NCBI GenBank assembly: GCA_011037195.1
Contig: JAAEAF010001062.1
Location: forward strand, 1-64,000
Length of the DNA: 64,000 nucleotides
Source of the DNA: Triatoma infestans
Taxonomy: Eukaryota; Arthropoda; Insecta; Hemiptera; Reduviidae
Direction of reading: 5' to 3'
Shown: positions 11,193 to 23,146 of the stretch, in pieces
Position numbering within the stretch: the stretch's first letter is position 1
Layout of the letters: each line of letters opens with the position of its first letter
Made by a program: the position numbers and the translations under genes
Notes under the pieces: model-generated
Told to the model about the DNA's origin: nothing
Seen by the model: only the letters and a program-made list of their open reading frames with translations
Database searches by the model: none

Positions 11193-13116
11193 TCCCAGCT
11201 AAATATTTTAAATTTTAGCCGCATGTCTCGCATGCCATCTCCCTCTCAAAAATATTTTTTTTCCCCTGGATAAAAATCAGATGGGGGGTCTCATCGTAAT
11301 TTTGTAGGCGCGCGCCAGACCCCTGCCTTCGGGCGTAAATTCATAAGTGCCTGAGCAAAAATTTTGGCGCCAGAATCAGCAAATTACTCTACTGCACAAT
11401 TTCTCAAAAACGAAAAATCGCAAGGAGCTCAAACTTGGGTATTCCGTGTAGGTACTACCCGCCTCTGATACCAAGGTTTGAGCATGATCTATCGACCGAC
11501 TTCACTGAATATTTTCTCAATTTTTCCTGATTTTCTTGAAATCGGCTCCAACGATTTTCTTTAGACTTCGTATACCATCTACACAACTGGTCCCTATCGC
11601 TTTATTGAAATTATTTTCCTGAGAAAATAGATTTTCTGGGGGTGGTGGGGGCAAAATAACATTAAGGCTTCCCTATAACATACCACTTCACATAATCCAA
11701 AGGTTATATTAGAAGCATTGCTAGAAATCTAAATTGAAGAAAATCAGTTAACCGGAAGTGCGACTTTACGTAATAGGCTTTTTTTTAGATTTGGGCATCT
11801 CTTTTCAATGTTAAGATCTCTGAGAAATCTCTGAATCTGGCAAGGTTCTAGGGAGTATATATCTTCCTCCAACGCCTGGTAGCTACCCAAACGTCCAAAT
11901 CTTCTCTGGATGATAATATAAGTATCAATTAGTTGCGTATTGAGGTCCATTCCATCTCCCAACAGAATCTGCAGGTGCCGTCCGTGTTCCTTGCTCAGCT
12001 TGTTCAGATGTCCTCTGAGTTTATAATGCCCCGTGTGAAAATCTGTCAACATAGGAAGCCTATTTTTACCTAGACTGATGTGCGCTTCAGATCTTTTCCG
12101 GTAATAACCGCCCAGGCAGGTCATAGTTTGCTTCAGTCCCGGGAGAGTATTTTCCAGAGATTTGAGAAAGCTGTTCTCTCTTTACTACCTCCTCATTTCT
12201 GAGTTGTTCTCGAAGAGAAGGGTTCAAACCCCAAAAAGAGAGATGCAGCGCCTTTCCTTGCCAAGGTGTCGACCATCTTATTTCTTTCCGCCAACTAGCC
12301 CTGGTACCCAAAATATGGCAAACTCTATTGTTCCTACCCATATGAACTCAAGTGGGTTTGAGATTAAAGGTCATTGAGTTTGCCGAGGCATTCCCATACA
12401 ATTTTTGAACTGATGACTTATGAACTCAGTGCTTTAATGGCGGTCTGGCGATCTGAAAGGATTACAATCTCCTGATTCCGATATTTCCTAAGCGCACAGA
12501 TATGAATGTATCGCTTTTATTTTAAATATATTTTCCCCCCAATAAATTATTTTGGATGAAATTTGCGGAATTTGTGGCGTTAAGTTGCAGTTGGTTCAGT
12601 GTTTTTGATGCGCTCTGCTGGGCCACAATAGTCACCTCTCTATTACCAAGGTTAGTAGTTAGGTATTTATCTCCCCCCCCCACCACTATATTAGGACAAT
12701 TATGTAAAATTTGAGTTTAAAGAAAATTTGTCATTTTATATATAAGTGTGAAATTAGGAATAAGAGAAAGTCGTGCGAGTGTTTCACGCCAGATTTCCTT
12801 AACCTTCTATACATCCACTACGTCTGTATTTCATTAAACAAATGTGTTTTATTTAGAAGTGTCAAATTATATAAAATATGTAAAAGTAAGTGTACCAGAA
12901 CTGCTTATTTTACGCGAAATATAACTGTTTTTATTAATATAGAATTTAGATGTGTAATGTTAAATCATTTTTGTTTTGTCTATAAGAATTGTTTATGTTG
13001 ATGCTGCTTCTATTGAGGTCAATAGAACAATCAAATAATAACTTTATTACAGGTGGCAGACCTGCCCACCTGACGTGAACAATCTTTAACGTAGTTTTGA
13101 CGTTTATCTCTTTTAT
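11193..13116 (+). repeat. Terminal repeat of element A (outermost copy)
   Basis: From one hairpin unit (11205-11260) it runs through the terminal core, the RNase H-tail fossil (11744-12341 on minus) and a ~770-bp outer part (12342-13116) to about 13115. It is the inverted counterpart of 14795-16104 plus 21750-22340. The outer part contains a C run at about 12673 and no gene; the short open frame at 12711-13001 recurs in inverted copies but shows no domain. Confidence 0.85.
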
Positions 13117-14120
13117 CTAGTACGTGCTCGATATTAATACCTGCTCAAGTTAAGTGATTTTCTTCATATTTGGAATTCCAGCTAATGCTCTGTCTATTAT
13201 ATAAGTGATAGTGGTATTATATTAGTTTTTTAAATAACTATCTTGTTACAAAGAAGAGTTAACTATAAATAACTTAATGTTTTACTAACATTTTCTAAGA
13301 TTTAATTTCCTAAGATTTTTATAAATTTAAAAGAAACATTCACACAACTTGGACCTAATTCTCATACGGGGGTGGAACAAAACTACAACTCGTCTTGGAC
13401 TTAATTCTCTTACTGGGGTGGAACAAAACTACAACTCGTCTTGGACTTAATTCTCTTACTGGGGTGGAACAAAACTACAACTCGTCTTGGACTTAATTCT
13501 CATAAGGTGGAACAACTCGTCTTCAAGTTCTAACAAAGATATAGAGGGTTGGGAGACAAGCTGTTTGCGACCCTTGGCTCAGCTGACACTTCAATGTCCT
13601 TACATTGTAGTTCAGAAAACAGCGCCAATAACACTGAAGGAACTTAAATAAGATTATTAATTTAACGCAATGAAATTCCGCAGAATCCTTTAAAACATTT
13701 GCTATTTCTAGAAAATTATTACAAATAAAAGTGGGGGTACTATTATATTTGCGCAGTTGGCGTTCCTGTTGTGATGCCTTAATTGTATAATAAATTAGAC
13801 AAACATTCCCAGTATATTAAATGAGTTTATTATTTCAATTATATTTATGTACATAGCAACGTCATATGCATATTTTATTTTATTTAATATGATGTGTTTT
13901 ATTCCTAATATCCTTCACCCCTCCGGATTGCTGTTCCTTGAGGCTGTTCAAGGTGCTCGTACATTACCCGTGACAGCGATTATCGGCATTTCTGACTTCG
14001 GCGCAGGATATCTTGTTCCAGACTTAGAAAAGGATCAGGTATCACTGGCAGGCTGTTCAGTGGTGTGCTCTGAATTTGGTGGCCCACTGGGTGGTGTTCT
14101 ACACTTGTTTTTATTTGATT
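13117..14120 (+). repeat. Repeat X, copy between elements A and B
   Basis: About 1 kb that matches 59877-60835 in reverse orientation, with a partial third copy at 62630-62830. It contains 46-bp tandem repeats and an open stretch at 13847-14122 with no recognisable domain, whose reading frame is altered in the other copy. It could be the outermost part of the inverted repeat of B or a separate repeat family. Confidence 0.8.
13350..13530 (+). repeat. 46-bp tandem repeats inside X
   Basis: Three to four copies of a 46-bp unit containing ACTCGTCTTGGACTTAATTC and GGGGTGGAACAAAACTAC. The inverted copy near 60470-60600 has two to three, and 62790-62830 has one, so the copy number varies between repeats. 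Confidence 0.9.
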
Positions 14121-14794
14121 GAAATTGCGTCCCGCCTCGTATATAATAAAATTTCTTGCCCATAGATTCTTCCATTACACCTGGCCTCATGCTCCTTCTG
14201 TCCGGAAGTCCTTCACTCTCACATTATCACTCCCTCAAACCTTCTTTCCTTAGTGATTTAACGCTATGTAAGCATTTTGTTTGGTTTTATCTTTTTCCCA
14301 AGAATTGATCTTAGCAGAGCAAGGCCTGATTTAAAACCGTTTAGTTGCCAGTGTCCCAATTTGGGAACAAGCTTTCAAAAATTGAAAAAATACTTAGAAT
14401 TAAAATTTTTTCATAAATTTTACAGTTTCTTGTTATTGGAATAGATATTGTAGTTGGTCAGTTAAACAGGTCACGTTGTCTCTGTAAAAATCAGTTAGTT
14501 TCAAGATTAATGATGGAATTGAGCGATGAAAGTTGGCAAAGTGTCAGATTAAAGGCACAGGTTGCCTGTCAACATAACCAATTCTAATAGGGAAAACAAA
14601 AGGGTTTAAACATTTCACATCTAAATTCTATGCTAATAAAAACATTTATATTTCGAGTAAAATAAGCTGTTCTTGTACACTTACTTTTACACAGGTTTAA
14701 CAAACACAGGTTGCCTGCATTAATTTGTAAATTACGTGCGTGATTGCTTAGGTACCTATCGAGTGAAAAAATACACGTGTATCTGCTATCTTAT
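14121..14794. other. Spacer missing from the right-hand inverted arm
   Basis: No gene seen. The right arm goes directly from the counterpart of about 14843 to the counterpart of about 14110, so ~730 bp present here is absent there (junction at about 59876). Confidence 0.55.
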
Positions 14795-15595
14795 AAAAGA
14801 GATAAACGTCAAAAATACGTTAAAGATTGTTCACGTCAGGTGGGCAGGTCTGCCACCTGTAATAAAGTTATTATTTGATTGTTCTATTGACCTCAATAGA
14901 AGCAGCATCAACATAAACAATTCTTATAGACAAAACAAAAATGTTTTAACATTACACATCTAAATTCTATACTAATAAAAACAGTTATATTTCGCGTAAA
15001 ATAAGCAGTTCTGGTACACTTACTTTTACATATTTTATATAATTTGACACTTCTAAATAAAACACATTTGTTTAATGAAATACAGACGTAGTGGATGTAT
15101 AGAAGGTTAAGGAAATCTGGCGTGAAACACTCGCACGACTTTCTCTTATTCCTAATTTCACACTTATATATAAAATGACAAATTTTCTTTAAACTCAAAT
15201 TTTACATAATTGTCCTAATATAGTGGTGGGGGGGGGAGATAAATACCTAACTACTAACCTTGGTAATAGAGAGGTGACTATTGTGGCCCAGCAGAGCGCA
15301 TCAAAAACACTGAACCAACTGCAACTTAACGCCACAAATTCCGCAAATTTCATCCAAAATAATTTATTGGGGGGAAAATATATTTAAAATAAAAGCGATA
15401 CATTCATATCTGTGCGCTTAGGAAATATCGGAATCAGGAGATTGTAATCCTTTCAGATCGCCAGACCGCCATTAAAGCACTGAGTTCATAAGTCATCAGT
15501 TCAAAAATTGTATGGGAATGCCTCGGCAAACTCAATGACCTTTAATCTCAAACCCACTTGAGTTCATATGGGTAGGAACAATAGAGTTTGCCATA

Positions 15596-16104
15596 TTTTG
15601 GGTACCAGGGCTAGTTGGCGGAAAGAAATAAGATGGTCGACACCTTGGCAAGGAAAGGCGCTGCATCTCTCTTTTTGGGGTTTGAACCCTTCTCTTCGAG
15701 AACAACTCAGAAATGAGGAGGTAGTAAAGAGAGAACAGCTCTCTCAAATCTCTGGAAAATACTCTCCTAGGACTGAAGCAAATTATGTCCTGCCTGGGCG
15801 GTTATTACCGGAAAAGATCTGAAGCGCACATCAGTCTAGATAAAAATAGGGTTCCTATGTTGACAGATTTTCACACGGGGCATTGTAAACTCAGGGGACA
15901 TCTGAACAAGCTGAGCAAGGAACACGGCGGCACCTGCAGATTCTGTTGGGAGATGGCATGGACTTCAATACGGCAACTAATTGATACTTATGTTATCATC
16001 CAGAGAAGATTGGGACGTTTGGGTAGCTACCAGGCGTTGGAGGAAGATATATACTCCCTAGAACCTTGCCAGATTCAGAGATTTCTCAGAGATCTTAACA
16101 TTGA
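15596..16104 (+). repeat. 509-bp direct repeat left of LINE-A
   Basis: Matches 21241-21749 over 509 bp with three mismatches that I can see. The two copies share variants not found in the other terminal-repeat copies, so they are each other's closest relatives. This is the left copy of an apparent long target-site duplication. Confidence 0.9.
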
Positions 16105-16573
16105 GTGCGTGCTTTGTTAGAGTGAACATGTCTGATTGCAGCTCTTGATTTTTTTTTTGTTTTTGGTGTGGTTTTGGATAATTTTCTGAAATAAATTTGT
16201 ACCATCCGATTAAGAATTTTTCGCTTTATTTTATGGTGATGTTTGGCTATTATTTGTGCGAGAAACTGTTTTGTAAATCGTGAAAAACTATTGGAAAATT
16301 GCCTAAATAAGTTGGAGTTTTATTATTTAACAGTGTTTATTCTGTGACTCATTATTTACTTTAAAGTTTATTAGTTCACTTGCTTAGATTTGAGTGAAGA
16401 AGTGGGGTGACTCAAGGGACTAAGGTAGCCACGCCCACTTGATCATTTGTACTTCACGAGGTGAGCTGGCACGTCTTGTTCTATTACTTATTACGTATTT
16501 ATTTGAAGAATTCTCAGTCACTTTTTTCAGTCAGTTTTTATTTCTCTTACATACTTCTGAATAAAAAAAAAAA

Positions 16574-17413
16574 ATGAATGAAAAAGAATCAAGCAATGTT
16601 CTGCCTACTTTAGGTTCAATTTTAGAAAGTAAAATTGATAAAATTCTAGAGAATTTTACAAAACTTAGTCAGGAAATTGAAAGTATTCGAGCTGAGCAGA
16701 CAAAACAGGCTAATTCTTATGAAAGTCTGGGTTCCCTTATTAATAGTTACAAGGATGAAATTCATAAGTTATGCGAAGAAAACAAATCTTTACGCAACAG
16801 ATTGGTTGAAATACAATTTAATCAAAATATTTCTGAACAGGATAAATTAAAAAAACAAATTCAAGTTTATGGGGTACCATATATAGAAAAAGAGAATCTT
16901 GAGGAAATTTTCCAAAAATTATGTGCGTCACTACAATACAATTCTGAAGGAAAGTTACTCGATGATTATTATAGAATCAAAACTAAGAATAGGGAAACCA
17001 CAAACTTAATTGTTTATAAATTTGTAAGATATGTAGATAAAATAAATTTTTTAGCAGCATATAAAAATAAAAAGAGGGAACTGAATTTAGCTGCACTTAA
17101 TATCAATTTGGATTCAAAAGACTCTCAGTCTAGAATTTATATAAATGAATCAATGTCTGCTAGAAATAGAGAGCTGTTTAAGAAAGCAAAGGCATTACAG
17201 AAAGAAAATTTAATAAAATATGTTTGGTTTCGAAGTGGAAGAATTTTCTTCAGAAGTACGGATAATGCTCCTGCAGTTATAGTTAAACAAGAAAGTGACC
17301 TACCTTATACTGAACCTTATTGTACTGATTCTTCTGAATTTGATTCTGAGAGGAGGAGTGGGTCAAGAAAGAGGAGCGTCAAGAGGAGTAGATCTACAAG
17401 GACAAAGGACTAG
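16574..17413 (+). CDS. LINE-A ORF1, nucleic-acid binding protein
   Basis: A 279-residue open frame. Residues ~20-100 are rich in heptad-like leucine/isoleucine spacing (coiled coil). The C-terminal half, around IYINESMSARNRELF to KYVWFRSGRIFFRS, resembles the baculovirus FP-protein-like domain often found in insect LINE ORF1 proteins. The tail is an Arg/Ser-rich basic region. The family role is to bind LINE RNA in the ribonucleoprotein. The stop lies 9 bp before the ORF2 frame opens. Confidence 0.8.
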   Translation: MNEKESSNVLPTLGSILESKIDKILENFTKLSQEIESIRAEQTKQANSYESLGSLINSYKDEIHKLCEENKSLRNRLVEIQFNQNISEQDKLKKQIQVYGVPYIEKENLEEIFQKLCASLQYNSEGKLLDDYYRIKTKNRETTNLIVYKFVRYVDKINFLAAYKNKKRELNLAALNINLDSKDSQSRIYINESMSARNRELFKKAKALQKENLIKYVWFRSGRIFFRSTDNAPAVIVKQESDLPYTEPYCTDSSEFDSERRSGSRKRSVKRSRSTRTKD

Positions 17414-17422
17414 CAATTACAG

Positions 17423-20400
17423 TTGACTGTTGAAAGGGATAGGGATTCTGAAAGTAAATACCTAACTATTACTTTCTGGAATGTTTATGGCTATAATACT
17501 CTGTTTCACTTGTCCTCTACCGAAATTCATTTGCTTTTACAGAAAGAGATCATTTGTCTCTGTGAGACATGGTTATCAGTAAAATCTTTTACCATTCCAT
17601 CATTTCTGTCCGAGTATGAGCACTATTCTTCTGAAGCTGTAAAGATCCACAACAAAGGAAGAAGCAGCGGCGGGCTCCTGATTTTTGTCAAAAAAAATAT
17701 ATGTTTTGTCGAAGTGTTAATTAGTGATCCGAACTGGATTTTTTTAAAGCTTAAATTTAGTAATAGTTATAGCCTGGTTATCGGAGTGGTTTATTTGAAG
17801 CCTGGCGACAAAGGTGACAGTTTATTAAATATTTTTTCATATGTAGTTTACGATTTGATTTGTGAATACGGGTCCCAAAATTTGATAATTGGAGGTGACT
17901 TTAATTCACGTATTGGTTCATTAAATTGTTTGAGGAAGAAATGTTTGAAGGGTCTAATTTAAATGGAATCAGATATGCTATTGATGACATGATTAATGAT
18001 AGGGGAGTAAATTTAGTTAATATTATGGAAGAGTTTGGTTTTGTTGTATGTAATGGGCGTACTTATAGTGATACACCTTCCAATTACACTTACCTTTCGA
18101 AACTGGGTTCAAGTACAGTGGACTATGTATGGGTTACTATGGGTTCAATTTACATTATTTACGATTTATTAATAGAAAATATTTCAGATTTTTCTGACCA
18201 CTGTTCCTGTACATTAAAATTATTTTTAAATGAACTAACGCTTCAAGAAAATAATTCAGAAAGTTTTAACTCTATTAGGAGTAAACATGTTATAAGTAGA
18301 AATGTAGGAAACTTATTAGATTTTTACAATCATTTAGAAAACAGTCCTAATATTTATTTTAATAGTAACAACGTTGAAGACTTGTATAATAATTTGTATT
18401 TAACTTTGTTGAATGCAATGCGTTCATCTAATTTAATATGTTATAAAACCTATAGAAATTTTTGCAATATTAATCAAAAAGAGTGGTACACTAAAGAATG
18501 TCATTTAATTAAAAAACAGTTGAATAAGTTATATAGAGTTTATCGGAAAAGTAAAACTCATTCATCCTTAATTGAATATATTAGTTTGAAGAAAAAGTAC
18601 AGAACTGTTATTAAAAACAATAAAATTTCTTATTTTAATGAGATTAAAAATGCAATTAGAGATGTCAATAATCCTTCAGAGTTTTGGGGCACAATTACTA
18701 AGTTCCGTAAGAAAAAATGTTTTGACAGATGTCCGATAGAAATTTCGGATTGGGAAAATTTTTATCGTGATATAATGCCTATAAAACCATCGTATCCTTT
18801 GTTTTTCGGTTTTTTTCACCCACTTTTAGATGAGGATATTTCTCTGGATGAAGTACTAAATAGTATAGCCTTTTGTAAAAATAATAAAGCAGTGGGATTT
18901 GACCTCATCCCTAATGAATGTTATAAATTTTTGCCCAGCTCCTGGATCCATTATCTATTAAATTTATTTAATAAAATTTGGAACGCAGAGAATTTTCCCA
19001 GCAGTTGGAGTAAAATAAAAATGATTCACCTATATAAAAAAGGCGATAAACGTAACCCGGAAAATTACAGAGGGATAGCCATTTTTAATACTATTACAAA
19101 AATTTGTACATATGTTATATATAACAGGCTAGCGAAATGGGCTGAAGTAAACAACATAATACCCGAAGAGCAAATGGGATTTAGAAAAGGGAGGGGATGC
19201 CGGGACGCCGTATTTACCTTATCTGCCGTCATATCTATTCAATTGAGATCTAAGAGAAGTAAGCTATTTGCCACATTTGTGGATTTTAAAAGAGCGTTTG
19301 ACTCTATTAATCATAGTCAGTTATGGTACAAATTAAATTCTCTAGGAATATGCGGAAAGACCCTAAGGTTATTAATGAACCTCTACTCTCAGTCGGTAAT
19401 GTCAATTTCACAGGACAGTCAATACTCAAAAGAGATTCAGATCAACGAGGGAGTTTTGCAAGGCGAAATTCTGAGTCCTCTGCTGTTCGCATTATATACA
19501 TCCGATATTGCTAAATTTTTTATTTCGAAGGGAGCCAAGGGTATAAACATCCAATCTGATACGGATCTTAACGTTATTCTTTATGCTGCTGATACAGTGT
19601 TGCTGAGCTCTTGCTGGACTGATGCTCAACTAAATTTAAATATACTCGAGCAATATTGTAAGTGCAATTCTCTCACATTGAACAGTAACAAAACTTTTAT
19701 TGTTCCTTTTCACAAAGGGGGTAGGTTGCCAAAACTTAGGGATTTCTATTTCAAAAACTCAAAAATTCCCGTAACAAATAAAATTATTTATTTAGGTGTC
19801 CTTTTTTCCTCCTCTGGGGTATTTAGAATCACTACTAAATATTTCTTAAATAAATTTTCCTCAGCCAGTTCATGTGTTCTCGGTATTTTAAGGTCCACTA
19901 AATCTGATTCTTGGCAATCTAAAACTGTTCTTTTCGATTCATTAGCTGAAAGCGTATTGTTATATCTCTGTGAAATCTGGGGTTGCCCATATGCTAATGA
20001 GATTGAATCTGGACAGTTAAAATTTTTTAAAACCCTTTTGATGCTTCCTCCCCAAACCCCCAATGCTTATGTTCGCCTTGAAACTGGAAGAATTCATTTG
20101 AAATATAAAATTTTCAAACGCATGCTAAATTGGTGGATCAATTTATTAAATATGGAAAATACCAGATTGCCAAAAATTTGTTACCGACGTTTGGTTCATT
20201 TTGGAAATATGAATATGCCCCATAATTGGTTTATACAGCTAAAAAATAATCTGTCTACAATTGGTTGCGATCATCTCCTTTTGAATGAAAATTACGACAG
20301 TGTACTTCCTCATAAAATTAGAATGTTAACCAGTTTTGAAAATCATTTACTTAGTATGGATGTGAACTTTGTTTTAAATAGTACATTCAATGTTCATTAC

Positions 20401-20796
20401 AGACAAGTCAGTTTACTTGGTTTGAAAGAGGATTATATATTGTTAAAGTGTGGCATTGAAAAATTGAGATTAGTTGCACAAATCCGACTTTCAGGCACTA
20501 AATATTGCAGACTGTTGTTCAAACACGAAAAATATCTCTTTTTTCCCGACAAGAAATGTATTAATTGCAATCAATATGGTAGTATGGATGACATAGCACA
20601 CTTTATTTTTCAATGTCCGACTTTTTCTGTCAGCCGTGTTAAATACTTAAGTAGTTTCTTATTAAATGAAAATCTGTCTCCTTTTGATCACTTTATTAAT
20701 TTTTTCATAAATATTAATATAACCAAAATATTAAACTTACACAAATTTCTACAGGGCACTTTAAAATTAAGAAAACAATCTTCTATAAGTTCTTGA
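17423..20796 (+). pseudogene. LINE-A ORF2, endonuclease and reverse transcriptase, frameshifted and active-site mutant
   Basis: The first part (17423-17962) carries the apurinic-type endonuclease with CETWL and GGDFNSRIG. A frameshift near 17930 moves to the 17926-20796 frame, which holds the late endonuclease motif SDH and the RT palm: FVDFKRAFD, then YAAD instead of the expected YADD at about 19582-19593. One catalytic Asp is thus Ala, a single-base change. The C-terminus has a CxxC...H...C zinc-like motif (CINC ... HFIFQC). It is inactive as it stands, by both lesions. Confidence 0.88.
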
Positions 20797-21240
20797 ACTC
20801 CTTATGTTCTATTTGATACAAAGGTGTATTATCAGTCATTTATTTATTTTTTCTTTCCTATCTTTTTCTTTCTTGTTATTATTATTTTTTCCATTTTTTA
20901 AATCTTATTACAATTATTACTATTATTATTATTATTATTATTTTTTTTTTTTAAAGAAGCTCAGTTTAATTTAATTTGTTATCACCTTTATGATTATGTA
21001 ATTATATTTATTAGGCTAAACCAGTTTTTTGGGCTTGACACAGTTTATAGTCTTAATTCAATTATATTGTATCTTGTTCTAATAACCAAATCACAAAAGA
21101 AGTAGAAACTCCATAATATCATTATTCCTTTTGTATTTACTTATATATTTTTGTGTATTATTCAAAAGTTTTTATGTTATAAATGCACTCAACTAGTTTG
21201 CCATAGAATTGTATTTTTCTGGTGCAAATAAAAAATAAAA
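20797..21240 (+). other. LINE-A 3' UTR
   Basis: AT-rich, with a (TTA)n run at about 20918-20945 and an A-rich end just before the right direct repeat. Confidence 0.7.
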
Positions 21241-21749
21241 TTTTGGGTACCAGGGCTAGTTGCCGGAAAGAAATAAGATGGTCGACAGCTTGGCAAGGAA
21301 AGGCGCTGCATCTCTCTTTTTGGGGATTGAACCCTTCTCTTCGAGAACAACTCAGAAATGAGGAGGTAGTAAAGAGAGAACAGCTCTCTCAAATCTCTGG
21401 AAAATACTCTCCTAGGACTGAAGCAAATTATGTCCTGCCTGGGCGGTTATTACCGGAAAAGATCTGAAGCGCACATCAGTCTAGATAAAAATAGGGTTCC
21501 TATGTTGACAGATTTTCACACGGGGCATTGTAAACTCAGGGGACATCTGAACAAGCTGAGCAAGGAACACGGCGGCACCTGCAGATTCTGTTGGGAGATG
21601 GCATGGACTTCAATACGGCAACTAATTGATACTTATGTTATCATCCAGAGAAGATTGGGACGTTTGGGTAGCTACCAGGCGTTGGAGGAAGATATATACT
21701 CCCTAGAACCTTGCCAGATTCAGAGATTTCTCAGAGATCTTAACATTGA
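21241..21749 (+). repeat. 509-bp direct repeat right of LINE-A
   Basis: Partner of 15596-16104. It continues uninterrupted into the rest of the inverted arm at 21750, whereas the left copy stops at the 5' end of the LINE. Confidence 0.9.
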
Positions 21750-21825
21750 AAAGAGATGCCCAAATCTAAAAAAAAGCCTATACGTAAAGTCGCACTTCCG
21801 GTTAACTGATTTTCTTCAAATTTAG
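21241..21825 (+). pseudogene. Fossil LINE RNase H-tail in the left inverted arm
   Basis: Reads on plus with the same HTGHCKLRGHLNKL / CRFC / LGSYQALEEDIYSL landmarks as the minus-strand copies of the right arm, as expected for an inverted repeat. Two overlapping frames show that it is already broken. Confidence 0.45.
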
Positions 21826-22319
21826 ATTTCTAGCAATGCTTCTAATATAACCTTTAGATTATAGTGAAGTGGTATGTTATAGGGAAGCCTAAATGTTATT
21901 TTGCCCCCACCACCCCCAGAAAATCTATTTTCTCAGGAAAATAATTTCAATAAAAGCGATAGGGATTCAGTTGTGTAGATGGTATACGAAGTCTAAAGAA
22001 AATCGTTGGAGCCGATTTCAAGAAAATCAGGAATAATTGAGAAAACTATTCAGTGAAGTCGGTCGATAGATCATGCTCAGACCTTGGTATCAGAGGCGGT
22101 GATAGTACCTACACGGAATACTAAGTTTGAGCTCCTTGCGATTTTTCGTTTTTGAGAAATTGTGCAGTAGATGTAATTTGCTGCTTCTGGCGCCAAAATT
22201 TTTGAGCCTCAGGCACTTATGAATTTACGCCCGAAGGCAGGGGTCTGGCGCGCGCCTACAAAATTACGATGAGACCCCCCATCTGATTTTTAACCAGGGG
22301 AAAAAAAAATATTTTTGAG

Positions 22320-22740
22320 CCGGGAGATGGCATGCGAGACATGCGGCTACGTTTTGAAAAATCTAGCTTGAAAACAGTCTAAGGTAAAAAAAATATTTGT
22401 TAGCCGCGAGATGGGCATGCCTGACCTGCGGCTATGTTTTATAATATTTAGCTTGAAAATATAAGGTCGAAATTTGTCAGGGAAAAAAAATTTTTTTTGA
22501 GCCGGGAGATGGCATGCGAGGCATGCGGCTATGTTTTATAATATTTAGCTAGAAACATTCTAAGGACTGTAATATTGTTTTTGAGCCGGGAGATGATATA
22601 CACGACATGCGGCTATGTTTTATAATATTTAGCTAGAAACATTCTAAGGACTTTATTATCATTTTTGAGCCGCGAGATGACATACAAGACTAGGGCTAAT
22701 ATTTTATAAAATTTAGCTAAAGACTTTAATATTTTTTGAT
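22320..22740 (-). repeat. Hairpin tandem repeats, left arm
   Basis: Reverse-orientation counterpart of the arrays at 53725-54040 and 56090-56530, with the same AGCCG/CGGCT pairs. Confidence 0.85.
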
Positions 22741-23000
22741 ATTCAATACTTTGTGCATTTTTATGTATTTAATTCTGTTGTAATAAGGTAGTCATAATAA
22801 AACAATTATTTCAAAAAGAAAACTTTTTTATTTTATGTTTATCTTACAAATCAGTTCTATATAAATTATTTATTATGTTTTAATGTTTATAACATTATAG
22901 GTGAAAAAAAAGGCAGAATGACATATTATAAGTTTTTATTTTCTATGATTATTTAATACATTTTTCACTATTCTATTTTACAAGTCATAATTCTTTTTAG

Positions 23001-23066
23001 TACAATAATATTTACATAATCTTAAATTGACTAGTATCTATTTAAGATTATGTAAATATTATTGTA
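23001..23066. terminator. Perfect 27-bp hairpin at the end of the minus-strand gene cluster
   Basis: 23001-23027 and 23040-23066 are exact reverse complements (27 of 27) with a 12-nt loop. The hairpin lies ~80 bp beyond the last minus-strand stop (23147). A partial repeat of the arm follows at 23074-23115. A termination or 3'-end role is inference; it may also be a recombination product. Confidence 0.5.
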
Positions 23067-23146
23067 TTTACATAATAATATTTACATAATCTTAAATTGA
23101 TTAGTAATCTATTTACAAAAGACATAATAATAGCATAATCTAATAT

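Larger units (their letters stand above)
1..13116. mobile_element. Element A: right end of a degraded Polinton/adintovirus-like element
   Basis: Positions 1-2440 are near-identical to 51602-54040 of element B (ATPase on minus, BIR gene and Cys-rich gene on plus, then terminal repeat), so this is the right end of a second copy whose left part lies outside the window. Outward of 2440 the terminal sequence is expanded into two ~4.8 kb tandem units and then a further terminal copy ending near 13115, where similarity to the inverted arm at 14795 upward stops. An alternative is that A is a rearranged duplicate of the right end of B rather than a separate insertion. Confidence 0.72.
16105..21240 (+). 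mobile_element. LINE-A: full-length non-LTR retrotransposon
   Basis: About 5.1 kb with a 5' UTR (16105-16573), ORF1, ORF2 with endonuclease and reverse transcriptase, and an AT-rich 3' UTR (20797-21240) ending in an A-rich tail (AATAAAAAATAAAA). The gene layout and an RT plus apurinic-type endonuclease place it in the I/Jockey/CR1-like LINE group; the exact clade cannot be set by eye. It is related in design to LINE-B but not a close copy. Confidence 0.92.
14795..22880 (-). repeat. Left terminal inverted repeat of element B (interrupted)
   Basis: Reading inward, 14795-15595 pairs with 59110-59870; 21241-21825 with the RNase H-tail segments; 21826-22320 with 56530-57020; 22320-22740 with the hairpin arrays; 22740-22880 with 53560-53700. 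Without LINE-A and its duplicated flank the arm is about 2.4 kb. It lacks the minisatellite and capsid fragment of the right arm, so it is probably closer to the original terminal repeat. Confidence 0.85.

Noticed and set aside
12711..13001. 96-residue open frame conserved in three places (also 14908-15198, 59519-59809)
   Set aside because: Conservation follows from the inverted repeat; no domain, start context or homologue recognised.
13350..13530. 46-bp repeats resembling a CRISPR array
   Set aside because: Contiguous tandem units with no unique spacers, in eukaryotic repeat DNA.
13847..14122. 91-residue open frame as a gene (inverted copy 59754-60146)
   Set aside because: Frame and end differ between copies, no recognisable domain, lies inside repeat X.
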